The notes beneath the pieces are model-generated. The model ran no database searches and was not told the origin of the DNA. It worked only from the letters and a program-made list of their open reading frames with translations. Positions 44,808 to 54,871 of a stretch of 64,000 bases of DNA are shown piece after piece. The position numbers and the translations under genes were made by a program. How positions within the stretch are numbered: the first letter of the stretch is position 1; the number at the start of each line of letters is the position of its first letter. This stretch comes from an uncultured Rhodobiaceae bacterium (lineage in GTDB: Bacteria; Pseudomonadota; Alphaproteobacteria; Parvibaculales; Parvibaculaceae): contig CAJXOU010000003.1 in the NCBI GenBank assembly GCA_913057645.1, positions 1 to 64,000 of the forward strand. Reading direction: 5' to 3'.

Positions 44808-45110
44808 CTCGCCTCTAACTCGCGGAATTGCCGGCAAATTCAAGCGTCGAGCATAGCACGCCGCGCTTCCGGCCCAAAAAACCGCGCGGAGTATCCGGGA
44901 AGGCGGCAGTGCGGTCAAACCTCCGGATGGGTGGGGCTCAAAGCCGTTTGTTCCCTTGCGTCAGCATCTTGCCGCTTATGCTGGTCGCCGCGCGCCGCAT
45001 ATCCTACGGTATCGGCGCTTCGAGGATCGTGGGCCCGGTGAAATGCGTGGGCCACGTGTTGGGGGGAACGGCCACCGGCTGATGGCCGGGAAGAAAATTC
45101 AGAGGGATGT

Positions 45111-45809
45111 ATGTCTTTAAGCAAGATTCAGGTGAAATTTCCACGCCTCGCGATCTCCATCGTCTGTGTCGCAGCCCTGGCGCTGACCGCCTGCAGCGGT
45201 GGGGGGGCGGCTCGCAAACGGGACGCCGACGGGCGTGTTTTACCGACGCTCGCGGAGCAGGACCCATCGGGAACGCTCTATGCGAAATCCGTGAGCATGG
45301 CCGCGAACGGCGAATGCGACGACGAAACGATGAACGTGCTGACCTGCTTCGCATATCGTGGCCATGGATACGAAGGCGCGCAGACGGCTCTCGGACAATG
45401 CGAAATCGTGCTCGGCAATCCATCTGAGGGCGTCGAATGGATAAGGCGGGCGGCAAACAGCGGCTGGCCTGAGGCGCAGAAAACTCTGGCCCAACTCTAC
45501 GTCCGTGGCGAAGCAATCGACCGGGATGCCGTTGAGGGAGCGAAGTGGGCAAAACTCTACACCCGCAATCCGAGTCTTCTCTCTCTCGGCGTGCAGCCCG
45601 ACACGTCGATCGTGGAGGAATTTCGTGGTTCGCTGACGAGCGAACAGATCGCCCTTGCTGACCGGCGAGCTCAATCCTGGGTGCCCAAATACTGGACCCC
45701 CACCACGGAAATCGACCGCAATGTGAAGCGCAGTTGCGAGGTGGAAGGCCGCCGTCCGCCGCCCAGCCGCAAGGATTTGCCGCTCGCAACGATGCCGAAC
45801 CCCTACTAA
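45111..45809 (+). CDS. Sel1-repeat-like lipoprotein
   Basis: Lipobox LALTACSGG; GNPSEGVEWIRRAANSGWPEAQKTLAQLYVRGEAIDRDAVEGAKWAKLY resembles Sel1/TPR-like repeats. Confidence 0.7.
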   Translation: MSLSKIQVKFPRLAISIVCVAALALTACSGGGAARKRDADGRVLPTLAEQDPSGTLYAKSVSMAANGECDDETMNVLTCFAYRGHGYEGAQTALGQCEIVLGNPSEGVEWIRRAANSGWPEAQKTLAQLYVRGEAIDRDAVEGAKWAKLYTRNPSLLSLGVQPDTSIVEEFRGSLTSEQIALADRRAQSWVPKYWTPTTEIDRNVKRSCEVEGRRPPPSRKDLPLATMPNPY

Positions 45810-45831
45810 AGGGCAGAAAACAGCCATTCAA

Positions 45832-45864
45832 GGCCCCGCCCGGCCCGCCGGGCGGGGCCATTTT
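45832..45864. terminator. intrinsic terminator
   Basis: GGCCCCGCCCGGcccGCCGGGCGGGGCCatttt: near-perfect GC stem followed by short T run. Confidence 0.85.
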
Positions 45865-45964
45865 GGTCCGAATGCCTGAAATCTCCGTTCAGGGAAACTT
45901 TACCTCCCCAAGATAAACCCGATACCGGGTGGGGTTCTAACCTGGGGGAGGAGACCCCGTCGCG

Positions 45965-48343
45965 ATGCCCGGCACGAGCATCAACACCGAAGAGTGGCAC
46001 AAAAGCCCGGGAGACGAGCCGCGGGGCGACAGACCCGAGCCGGCCGCTGGACGCAATTCGGCTGTCCGCCGCGAGTTCTACCGCACCATCATGCATTCGT
46101 ACCGCGCGCTGCCGATCTTCTTTCCGGCGGTCTCTGCGGCGATAGCCTTCTCCTTCGTATCGGCACACCCGGCAATCGTCGTGATTGCCTGGTGGCTCGC
46201 GATCGTGGCGATCCACATCGAATACGCGTTCTTTCAAAGGCGCTTCTTCGCGTCCGACGGAGAAACGGTCGACACGGAGAGCTGGATACGCTCGACCGCG
46301 ATCCGCTACTGGCTGATGAACCTCATCTGGCTCGGCATGTTCCCGCTCTTCTGGAATGCCGGCGGCGAAATGCAGAATTTCGCCATCCTCATGATCTTCG
46401 TCGTCCATGTGGTCATGTCCTCCCAGACGGCATTCCACATCGTCTCGATCCTTGTTTCGGTAACCCTTCCCATCATGACGGCCGTCATTGCCGTCTGCGT
46501 AACAAGTTTCGAACCAGCTTACGTGGCACTCGGCCTCGGATGCATCCCGACCTATCTCTATTTGCTTCGGATCGCTCAGCATCAGCGCACGGCCGCCGTC
46601 GAAACACTCGGCCTTCGATTCCACAACGCGGACCTGATCCGCGATCTCGGCCACGCACGCGACCTTTCCGAAGCGGCACGGCAACGAGTCGAGGAAGCCA
46701 ACGACCAACTCCGCCGCCGCGAGCATCACTTTCGGGCTCTGGTCGAAAACGCGTTCGACGTTGTGCTCGTGACCGACGAGAAGGCAATCATCCAGTACGC
46801 CTCCCCCGCTGCGAGCAAGCTCGGCCTCTCGCCGGACGCGCTGATTGGCATGAATAGCCTCGACTTCCTGACCAACGAACAAAAGAATGAAATTGTCGGC
46901 GACGCAGCCAGCCTGGACAGAAAAATACCGGCGCGCAGCTACGAACTTGTCGTGCCGAGATATGAAGGCCGCACGATCTGGATCGAGGCGACGCTCACCA
47001 ACCTGCTCGACGATGAAAACGTGCGCGGTTATGTGATCAACCTTCGCGACATAACGGAACGCAAGCGCGCCGAGACCGAGCAGCGCAATCAGTTTCAGGT
47101 TCTTCAGGCGCTTGCCACCGGAGAATCTCTGACCGAAGTGATGTCGCGCCTTGCTCTCGGAGCGGAGGAGGCAAATCCGGGCGCGCGCGCGGCCGTGTTC
47201 CTGCTCGACAGCGAAGACGATCTCGTAATCTGCGCCGCACCTCACCTTCCCGACGGTTTCGATGCCTGGGTTTCCGGCTTCTGGGCGGAACACCGCACTC
47301 GTGGTTTCGGAAAGCTGGCCCTCTCGGGCAGGAGGGTCGTGACAACCGACCTTCAGGACGAACGGCACGGGAAGGATTTTTCCGCCTACATGCGCAAGGC
47401 GGACATTCAGACGCTCTGGTTTCAACCTATCGTTTCCCACAACGACCGGGTGATCGGGGCATTCGCACTGTACTTCCCCTTCGCCAACGAGCCTGGCAAA
47501 TGGGAGGACGAATACCTCCTCGGCATCGCACATCTTTCCAGCATCGCCATTGAGCGGCGGCGTTCGGAAGAGAACCTGCGACAGGCGACAGAAGCCGCTG
47601 AACTCGCAAACCGTGCGAAAACGAAGTTCCTCGCCAATATGAGTCACGAACTGCGAACACCATTGAACGCCATCATCGGCTTTTCCGAAATCATGCGGCA
47701 GCAGATGTTCGGTCCGCTCGGAGCCGACCGCTACCGCGAATATACAAACGACATCCATGACAGTGGTCGGCACCTGCTGAACGTCATCGACGACATCCTC
47801 GACATTTCGAAGATCGAGGCCGGCCGCTACGCGCTGGAAGACGAGGAAATCGACCTCGGATCGGTGCTGCGCTGGTCGGTGGAAATGATGCGGGCCCGCA
47901 CGCTCGACAAGCGGCAGATCGTTTCGCTTCAGCTACCCGATGAAATGCCGCATCTGAGAGCCGATCAGCGAGCCATGCGCCAGATAATGCTGAATCTGCT
48001 CTCGAATGCCGCGAAGTTCACGCCGGTCGACGGCAGGATCATACTTTCCTCAGCGATAACGGAGACGGGCGACATATGCATTTCCGTCAGCGACGACGGC
48101 ATCGGCATCCCGCCCGACAAGCTCGAAGAAGTGCTCGAGCCCTTCGGTCAGGTTGACGATACCAATGCACGTCAGCATGGCGGCACGGGACTTGGTCTGC
48201 CAATCACGAAATCGCTCATTGAAATGCACGGCGGCAGCTTCCGCATCGAAAGTACGCTGGGCGAAGGCACCACGGCGATCATGACGCTGCCGGGCTGGCG
48301 TCTGACGTGGAAGGATGGAAACGAAAAGACCGCCGCAGGTTGA
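45965..48343 (+). CDS. membrane sensor histidine kinase (N-terminal multi-TM, PAS, GAF-like, HisKA, HATPase)
   Basis: Six hydrophobic segments; PAS HHFRALVENAFDVVLVTDEKAIIQYASPAASKLLG-like; H-box ANMSHELRTPLNAIIGFSEIM; N-box LLSNAAKFTP; GGTGLGLPITKSLIEMHGG. Confidence 0.93.
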   Translation: MPGTSINTEEWHKSPGDEPRGDRPEPAAGRNSAVRREFYRTIMHSYRALPIFFPAVSAAIAFSFVSAHPAIVVIAWWLAIVAIHIEYAFFQRRFFASDGETVDTESWIRSTAIRYWLMNLIWLGMFPLFWNAGGEMQNFAILMIFVVHVVMSSQTAFHIVSILVSVTLPIMTAVIAVCVTSFEPAYVALGLGCIPTYLYLLRIAQHQRTAAVETLGLRFHNADLIRDLGHARDLSEAARQRVEEANDQLRRREHHFRALVENAFDVVLVTDEKAIIQYASPAASKLGLSPDALIGMNSLDFLTNEQKNEIVGDAASLDRKIPARSYELVVPRYEGRTIWIEATLTNLLDDENVRGYVINLRDITERKRAETEQRNQFQVLQALATGESLTEVMSRLALGAEEANPGARAAVFLLDSEDDLVICAAPHLPDGFDAWVSGFWAEHRTRGFGKLALSGRRVVTTDLQDERHGKDFSAYMRKADIQTLWFQPIVSHNDRVIGAFALYFPFANEPGKWEDEYLLGIAHLSSIAIERRRSEENLRQATEAAELANRAKTKFLANMSHELRTPLNAIIGFSEIMRQQMFGPLGADRYREYTNDIHDSGRHLLNVIDDILDISKIEAGRYALEDEEIDLGSVLRWSVEMMRARTLDKRQIVSLQLPDEMPHLRADQRAMRQIMLNLLSNAAKFTPVDGRIILSSAITETGDICISVSDDGIGIPPDKLEEVLEPFGQVDDTNARQHGGTGLGLPITKSLIEMHGGSFRIESTLGEGTTAIMTLPGWRLTWKDGNEKTAAG

Positions 48344-48358
48344 ACTGCGAGCGGCCTT
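48326..48358. terminator. probable bidirectional terminator between convergent histidine kinase and acyl-CoA dehydrogenase genes
   Basis: aaaagaCCGCCGCAGgttgaaCTGCGaGCGGccttt imperfect hairpin overlapping the kinase stop codon. Confidence 0.55.
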
Positions 48359-48378
48359 TCGCTATCGCGGGCGCGATA

Positions 48379-49671
48379 TTATTCCGCGGCCTTGGCCGGG
48401 CGGTTGGCACCGATGAAACCGAAAAGATGCCCGCCCACCTTGCGCATCTGAATCTCTTCCGAACCTTCGGTGATGCGGTAGCGCCTGTGATGCCGGTAGA
48501 TATGCTCGAAGGGCTTGTGCCGCGAATACCCGATCGCGCCATGCACCTGTATCGCCAGATCAGCAGCCTGGCAGACGAGTCGGTTCGCTCTGTAGTTGCA
48601 CATCGAAACCTTGTCGGAAAGATATTTAGCGACGTCGGGCTTCGACATCTGATCCATCTCCCAGGCCGTCTTGTAGATGAAGTTGCGGATCATCTCACAC
48701 TCGGTATGCGCTTCGATCAACGGAAACTGTATCGCCTGGTTTGACGCGAGCGGCTTGCCGAACGGCTTTCTCTGCTTGGCATAAGCAACGCTTTCATCGA
48801 TGCAGAATTGCGCGGCACCGACGCCGGAGGCGGCCTGCCGGATCCGGTTCTCGTGGACGAAGTGCTGTGCAAGTTCGAGCCCGCGCTCCGGATCGCCGAG
48901 ATAGGAGCCTTCGGGCACCCACACATCGGTGAAGGACACGCGCGGATGGTCGGTCGGCATGTTGAAGGTCCAGAGATATTCCTCGATCTTCACGCCGGGC
49001 GTATCGACGGGCACGATGAAGCAGGTGATGCCGAGCGCGTCGCCAGCTTTCCCGCTGGTCCGCGCGAAAACGAAGTCATGCGTCGCCACATGCATGCCTG
49101 TGTTCCACATCTTGGCGCCGTTGATCAGCCAACCGTCGACGCCATCACGCTTTTCGCGCTTCGCGGTCGTTTCCATCCAGGTGGCGTCGGACCCGTGATC
49201 CGGCTCGGTAAGACCGAAAGCGACGCGGACCGAACCGTCGAGAGATCCCGGAATGAATTTCTTCTTCTGTTCGTCCGTTCCGAAGTCGCGAAACATGAGA
49301 ACGGTCGGAAAATTTCCGACCACCGACGTCTCGTTCTGAAGATCGTTGTGAAGGCCGAGACCCTTGGCTGCCAGGTGATCCCGAATGACCGCCATGCCCA
49401 GATTGGTACCATCCTTGCCGCCATATTCCTTCGGCAAGGCGTAGCGCAAATGCCCTGCCTTGTCGGCGAGCTTGCGCATCTCGCCAAGCAGTGCCTCCCA
49501 GTCATGACGCGGCAGGCCCTGATTGTCCCAGTCTGTCCTCGCATGTTCCCGGCGGTGATCGAAGAAGCGCTCATTGTCGTCACGCGCCTGAAGCGGCTTG
49601 ATTTCCTTCTCGATGAAGTCGTCGAGTACGGCGAGATAGTCGGTAATTTCCTTGGGGATTCTGAAATCCAT
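48379..49671 (-). CDS. acyl-CoA dehydrogenase family protein
   Basis: FGLTEPDHGSDATWMETTAKREK; HENRIRQAASGVGAAQFCIDESVAYAKQRKPFGKPLASNQAIQFPLIEAHTECEMIR; QVHGAIGYSRHKPFEHIYRHHRRYRITEGSEEIQMRKV. Confidence 0.92.
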   Translation of the reverse strand: MDFRIPKEITDYLAVLDDFIEKEIKPLQARDDNERFFDHRREHARTDWDNQGLPRHDWEALLGEMRKLADKAGHLRYALPKEYGGKDGTNLGMAVIRDHLAAKGLGLHNDLQNETSVVGNFPTVLMFRDFGTDEQKKKFIPGSLDGSVRVAFGLTEPDHGSDATWMETTAKREKRDGVDGWLINGAKMWNTGMHVATHDFVFARTSGKAGDALGITCFIVPVDTPGVKIEEYLWTFNMPTDHPRVSFTDVWVPEGSYLGDPERGLELAQHFVHENRIRQAASGVGAAQFCIDESVAYAKQRKPFGKPLASNQAIQFPLIEAHTECEMIRNFIYKTAWEMDQMSKPDVAKYLSDKVSMCNYRANRLVCQAADLAIQVHGAIGYSRHKPFEHIYRHHRRYRITEGSEEIQMRKVGGHLFGFIGANRPAKAAE

Positions 49672-50027
49672 GACGGTGCCTCCCTGCTTCTCCCTCGGGT
49701 CCGTCTACCGCCCCGGGGAGATTTTTACGATGTCGATGCCCGACACTATAGACTCCGGTCCAGTCTCGGAAAGAGCGCGAAACGACCCATGCCGATGACG
49801 CCCGCCGCGACGTTGGGGAAGGCCGAACAAAAACTTGCGTTAACGGTTTGTCCGCTTAAGCCGTTGACCAGACACAACATTTAGCCGTGAACGAAGCCGG
49901 AAAACAGGACGGTCACCGATTCGGACCCGGTTCGTTCGCCCAATATTCCATTCCTTAACTCCGTGCCGGTTAACGGCACCCGGGCCTTGCTTCAGCCGGG
50001 TTTTGCGTCGAAGGTGCGCTCCGGAAC

Positions 50028-53009
50028 ATGAGTACCCCACCCCCTCAGAACACCGCTGGACACATCCGCGACGGCATCGCTGAACGCCGCCGCATCACCG
50101 CCGTTCTCGGTCCCACCAACACCGGCAAGACCCACCTCGCCATCGAGCGGATGATGGGACACGAGACCGGCATGATCGGCCTGCCGCTCCGGCTCCTTGC
50201 CCGCGAAGTCTACGACAGGGTCGTGAAGGTCAAGGGCAGCCGCGCGGTGGCTCTCATCACGGGCGAGGAAAAGATCCTGCCCGCCTCTGCCCGCTATTTC
50301 GTCTGCACGGTCGAGGCGATGCCGCTCGAACGCGAGGTCGACTTCCTCGCCGTCGATGAGATCCAGCTCGCCGCCGACCGTGAACGCGGACACACATTCA
50401 CCGACCGCCTTCTCCGCGCCCGCGGCCATTCGGAAACCATGATGCTCGGCTCCGAAACTGCGCGCGGCCTCATCCAGAAGTTGCTGCCCGGCACGCACTT
50501 CATCAATCGGCCGCGCTTTTCCGAGCTGTCATGGACGGGCTCGAAGAAGATCACGCGATTGCCGCGCCGCTCTGCCATCGTCGCCTTTTCTGCCGACCAG
50601 GTTTATGCCATCGCCGAACTCATCCGCCGTCAGCGAGGCGGAGCCGCAGTGGTTATGGGTGCGCTGAGCCCCCGCACCCGCAATGCCCAGGTTGCTCTGT
50701 ACCAGTCGGGTGATGTCGATTTTCTGGTAGCAACCGATGCCATCGGCATGGGGCTCAACATGGACGTCGATCACGTCGCTTTTGCCTCAACCCAGAAGTT
50801 CGACGGTAGACAGCATCGTTCGCTGCGGGTATCGGAGCTCGCCCAGATCGCCGGACGCGCGGGACGGCACATGAACAACGGCACTTTCGGCATCACCGGC
50901 GACGCCGCGGCCCTCTCCGAGGAAACCGTGTCATCAATAGAGAACCACCGGTTCGAGCCCGAACGCGTGTTCCAGTGGCGCAACCCGCATCTGGAGTTCG
51001 GCAGCATCGGAAAGTTGATGCGAAGCCTCGAGACGCCGCCGGAGCGCGCTGGCCTCGCGCGCGCGCCTGCAGCAGACGATCTCGAGGCCCTGACGCGCAT
51101 GGTGCGCGATCCCGAGGTCGAGGCCCTCGCGCGCAACCCAGATGCGATCCGGAAGCTGTGGGAAGTCGCGCAGGTCCCCGACTTCCGCAAAACGCTTGCA
51201 AGCGAACACGCGACGCTGCTGGGCAGGCTCTATCTTTTCCTTATGGGAAGGGGCAGCGACAGCGCGTCCCGTATTCCCGACGACTGGATTGGCCGGCAAA
51301 TCGGGACGCTGGATCGTTCGGATGGCGACATCGACGTGCTGGCCACCCGCCTGGCGCATATGCGCACCTGGACCTATGTGGCGAACCGGGCCGACTGGCT
51401 TCACAATCCTGCGCATTGGCAGGAGCGCGCGCGTGCGATAGAGGATAAGCTGTCTGACGCGCTCCATGAGCGATTGACGCAACGGTTCGTCGACCGGCGC
51501 ACCAGCGTATTGATGAAACGTCTGCGCCAGAACGAGGATTTTATGGCGGCTGTGAATGGCGATGGTGAGGTTCTGGTCGAAGGCGAGTATGTCGGCCGGC
51601 TGGAAGGTTTTGTGTTCGTACCCGATCCGAGGGCCGAAGGTGAACAAGGCCGCATTCTGAGATCGGCGGCTGACCAGGCGCTGGCGCCGGAGATAGCCGC
51701 GCGGGCCCAGAAGCTCGTGACCGCGCCCGATGCCGACATCTCCCTCTCCGAACACGGGCGGATCGTTTGGGCGGGCCATCCGGTCGCCGAGCTCAAGGGC
51801 AGCGAAAATATTCTGCAGCCGCGCGTGGAACTCATCGCCGGCGAGGAACTGAACGGTCCGGCGCGCGAAAGCGTACAGGCCCGCCTCGACGCATGGCTCA
51901 AGATGCATGTGGCAAATGCACTTGGACCTCTCGTTTCGCTGCGCGATGCGACCGACATCGAAGGGCTGGCGCGCGGCGTTGCTTTTCAGCTGGTCGAAAA
52001 TCTCGGCGCGCTCCGGCGCGAACAGGTCGCGGAGGACATTCGCACCCTTGATCAGGAGGCCCGCGGCCAGCTTCGCAAGCACGGAGTGCGGTTCGGCGCT
52101 TATTCCGTTTTCATGCCGGCACTGCTGAAACCGGCGCCGGCACGGTTGAAACTCATACTCTGGACCTTGTCGAGAAAAGGCGCGGACGACCCCTTCGCGG
52201 ATCTTCCTCCCGCGCCCGCTCCCGGCCTGACATCGGTTCCCGCCGAACCAGATGCGCCGGAAGAGTTCTACGGGGCCCTCGGTTTTCGCGTTTGCGGAAC
52301 ACGTGCGGTTCGCCTCGACATGCTGGAGCGGGTTGCCGACATGATCCGCCCGATCATCGCCGCCCGCACATACAATGGCGGCTTCATCGTCACACCGGAC
52401 ATGATGTCGCTTGTCGGCTGTTCGGGAGAGGAATTCGCCGGACTGCTGCGCGGGCTTGGCTACCGCCTGCAGGTCGAGAAGATCGTGCCGCCCAGGCCGG
52501 TCGCGGTCGAACCCGCGGAAGAAACGTCAGTCGCGACAGAAGCCCCCACCTCTTCCGCAGCCGATGCACCAGCGGAAGAAGGAGCAGCCGCAGAAACGAC
52601 TGATGCCGGCTCGGTCTCCGTGGAAACGGTTGTCTCCGATGAGGCAGTTGCTGCCGGACAACCCGCCGACACGGCATCGCTCGAGGAACAGGCGATGCCG
52701 TCAGCGCATACCGGGGACGAAACAGCGGCGGAAGCCGCCCCCGCAACAGAAGAAGCCGTTGAAATGGAGGTCTGGCGGCCGTCCCGGCGGCGGCACGGCG
52801 GCGGCAAACATGCCGAACGCAAACCGCGCCGCGAGAAGCGCAATGAGGACGGTGGCTCGCGGAACCGCAAGGACGAAAAGCAACCGCGCCGGAACACCCG
52901 CCCCGAGCAACGGAGCGACGCAAAACGAAAGCCGCAGGAACGCAAGCCGGATCCGGACTCGCCCTTCGCCGCCCTGGCCGTGCTTAAAGAGCGCGGCCGC
53001 GGCAACTGA
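50028..53009 (+). CDS. SUV3-like DEAD/DEAH-box RNA helicase with acidic linker and basic C-terminal tail
   Basis: ITAVLGPTNTGKTHLAIERMMGHETGMIGLPLRLLAREVYDRV; FLAVDEIQLAADRERGHTFTDRLL; FLVATDAIGMGLNMDVDHVAFAS; OIAGRAGRH-type motif QIAGRAGRHMNNG. Confidence 0.92.
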   Translation: MSTPPPQNTAGHIRDGIAERRRITAVLGPTNTGKTHLAIERMMGHETGMIGLPLRLLAREVYDRVVKVKGSRAVALITGEEKILPASARYFVCTVEAMPLEREVDFLAVDEIQLAADRERGHTFTDRLLRARGHSETMMLGSETARGLIQKLLPGTHFINRPRFSELSWTGSKKITRLPRRSAIVAFSADQVYAIAELIRRQRGGAAVVMGALSPRTRNAQVALYQSGDVDFLVATDAIGMGLNMDVDHVAFASTQKFDGRQHRSLRVSELAQIAGRAGRHMNNGTFGITGDAAALSEETVSSIENHRFEPERVFQWRNPHLEFGSIGKLMRSLETPPERAGLARAPAADDLEALTRMVRDPEVEALARNPDAIRKLWEVAQVPDFRKTLASEHATLLGRLYLFLMGRGSDSASRIPDDWIGRQIGTLDRSDGDIDVLATRLAHMRTWTYVANRADWLHNPAHWQERARAIEDKLSDALHERLTQRFVDRRTSVLMKRLRQNEDFMAAVNGDGEVLVEGEYVGRLEGFVFVPDPRAEGEQGRILRSAADQALAPEIAARAQKLVTAPDADISLSEHGRIVWAGHPVAELKGSENILQPRVELIAGEELNGPARESVQARLDAWLKMHVANALGPLVSLRDATDIEGLARGVAFQLVENLGALRREQVAEDIRTLDQEARGQLRKHGVRFGAYSVFMPALLKPAPARLKLILWTLSRKGADDPFADLPPAPAPGLTSVPAEPDAPEEFYGALGFRVCGTRAVRLDMLERVADMIRPIIAARTYNGGFIVTPDMMSLVGCSGEEFAGLLRGLGYRLQVEKIVPPRPVAVEPAEETSVATEAPTSSAADAPAEEGAAAETTDAGSVSVETVVSDEAVAAGQPADTASLEEQAMPSAHTGDETAAEAAPATEEAVEMEVWRPSRRRHGGGKHAERKPRREKRNEDGGSRNRKDEKQPRRNTRPEQRSDAKRKPQERKPDPDSPFAALAVLKERGRGN

Positions 53010-53014
53010 CTCCC

Positions 53015-53398
53015 GTGAACGATGTCGCTGGACAGCCGGGTCAGCGGATCGACCGCTGGCTCTGGTACGCGCGCTTTCTGAAAAGCCGCTCACTCGCCGG
53101 CAGCTTCGTCCAGACGGGCCGTATCAGGGTCAACGGCGAACGAATCTCCCGGGCGAGCCGTCTTGTACGGCCGGGCGACGTTCTCACCTTCCCTCTGGGT
53201 CCCCATATCAGGGTCGTCAAAGTCGTTGCAGCGGGCACCCGCCGAGGCCCCGCGCCGGAGGCGCAGCAACTCTATGAAGATCTCGATCCTCCGGCCGATC
53301 GGTCGGAAGCAGAACCGCACCGGAACGCAGATGCCGATACCGGCAGACCCACCAAGAAAGAACGCAGGGCAATTGTCGCGCTGAAACGCGGGCAATAA
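53015..53398 (+). CDS. RNA-binding S4 domain protein (Hsp15/HslR-like), GTG start
   Basis: QRIDRWLWYARFLKSRSLAGSFVQTGRIRVNGERISRASRLVRPGDVLTF. Confidence 0.9.
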   Translation: MNDVAGQPGQRIDRWLWYARFLKSRSLAGSFVQTGRIRVNGERISRASRLVRPGDVLTFPLGPHIRVVKVVAAGTRRGPAPEAQQLYEDLDPPADRSEAEPHRNADADTGRPTKKERRAIVALKRGQ

Positions 53399-53454
53399 AT
53401 CACAATTTTTCTTGTAGTTGAATACGTCTCCCGCATCGTGTAGGTAGAATTAAC

Positions 53455-53919
53455 ATGCTGACGACACTCAAATCCTTCCTGCTCGGCACGCCGGAAGAGC
53501 GGCTCGAAGAAGCGGACGATCTGCAGGTTGCGGTCGTCGCCCTGCTGATCCGGGCAGCCACATCCGACGCCGAATTCGGCACCGAGGAACGAGATGCGAT
53601 CCGCCGGATCGCAGCGGAATACTTCGGGCTTTCAGCCGAAGAAGTATCGTCCCTCGTTGCGGCCGCCGAGGGAGAGGAAGCCGAGACCCTGGATCTGCAC
53701 CGCTGGACTCAGTCGATCAAGCAGGCCTACAGCGAAGAGGAACGTGTCGGCCTGATCGAAAAAATGTGGGAAGTCGTCTATGCGGATGGTGTTCTCGATG
53801 ACTACGAAGCCAACTTGTTGCGGCGCGTCGCGGGCCTGATATACGTTCCCGACCGCCAGTCCGGAGAAGCGCGCCAGCGCGTGATCAACCGGCTTGGAAT
53901 ACCGCCCCGGAAAGACTGA
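53455..53919 (+). CDS. TerB-like tellurite resistance family protein
   Basis: LQVAVVALLIRAATSDAEFGTEERDAIRRIAAEYFGLSAEEVSSLV...YSEEERVGLIEKMWEVVYADGVLDDYEANLLRRVAGLIYV. Confidence 0.87.
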   Translation: MLTTLKSFLLGTPEERLEEADDLQVAVVALLIRAATSDAEFGTEERDAIRRIAAEYFGLSAEEVSSLVAAAEGEEAETLDLHRWTQSIKQAYSEEERVGLIEKMWEVVYADGVLDDYEANLLRRVAGLIYVPDRQSGEARQRVINRLGIPPRKD

Positions 53920-53983
53920 TTTGCGTTCGGGGAACCCCGATTGAAGTGCGGACCGTTCTCGCGCCGTACGACTGGAGAGTGCG

Positions 53984-54322
53984 ATGACCTATATCGTGAC
54001 CGAAGCCTGTATTCGCTGCAAATACATGGATTGCGTCGAAGTTTGCCCCGTCGATTGTTTCTACGAGGGCGACAACATGCTGGTCATCCACCCCGACGAA
54101 TGCATCGATTGCGGCGTCTGCGAACCCGAATGCCCGGCCGAAGCCATCAAGCCCGACACCGAACCGGGGCTCGAGAAATGGCTGGAACTGAACACCGAAT
54201 ACGCCAGCAAATGGCCGAATATAACGATCAAGCGCGATCCGCCCCCCGATGCGGACGACTGGCAAGGCGTAAGCGGCAAGTTTGAAGAGCACTTCAGCCC
54301 GGAAGCCGGCGAGGGAGATTGA
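53984..54322 (+). CDS. fdxA: 7Fe ferredoxin FdxA
   Basis: [58 protein letters not shown]. Confidence 0.96.
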   Translation: MTYIVTEACIRCKYMDCVEVCPVDCFYEGDNMLVIHPDECIDCGVCEPECPAEAIKPDTEPGLEKWLELNTEYASKWPNITIKRDPPPDADDWQGVSGKFEEHFSPEAGEGD

Positions 54323-54423
54323 CGCCCTCAGCGGGGGTCGCCGGATAGCGGTTAACCGGAAAAAGACGCAGGAATCTGCGAAGAAACCGACCTATCCCCC
54401 TGTGATAACTGTCCTTTTCGTAG

Positions 54424-54448
54424 CCCGCCTTCCAAAGACGGGGTTTTT
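54424..54448 (+). terminator. possible terminator of fdxA transcript
   Basis: CCCGCCTtccaaAGACGGGgttttt: stem with one mismatch followed by T5. Confidence 0.5.
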
Positions 54449-54871
54449 GTGCTATATATGTCGCATAGACAAATTCCGCGAATACCACGCGCACCTGACC
54501 GAAAGATGTATCTCTCGTCCGAATGCGCAAGGGGTGTTTAACCTGTCTCCGGCCTGCGGCTCGAAATCTCGGGATGCTGGCCGAAAATCTGATGGTGCCA
54601 GAAGCCCTGGACAGAGATCGGCTTGATGTATCCGGTGCGTATGAGCCGGTGGCCGCTTTCGACATGTCAGTTCGGTGTCATCAGCTAAAGGCCGGTCTTC
54701 TGGTCGATGACTGAGCATCGGAGCCGGTAGCGGCTCCGGCGAGGTTGCTCGACGGTCCGGCGATGGACAGGCCAGGAAGCAGTCGCGGGCGTGCAATGCG
54801 AAGCCGGTGAGGAAGGCATGGAGCCTTCTTTCGGCCTTTGGAACTTAGAAAGGCTGGGTACAGGAAAGACG

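Noticed and set aside
45806-47773. 655-aa minus ORF antisense to the histidine kinase
   Set aside because: Antisense composition artefact; kinase H/N/G boxes are on +.
49963-50004. Palindrome GTGCCG-gttaa-CGGCAC and following CCGGG-TTTT hairpin upstream of helicase
   Set aside because: Could be an attenuator, but stems are short and no upstream same-strand gene needs a terminator; too weak to annotate.
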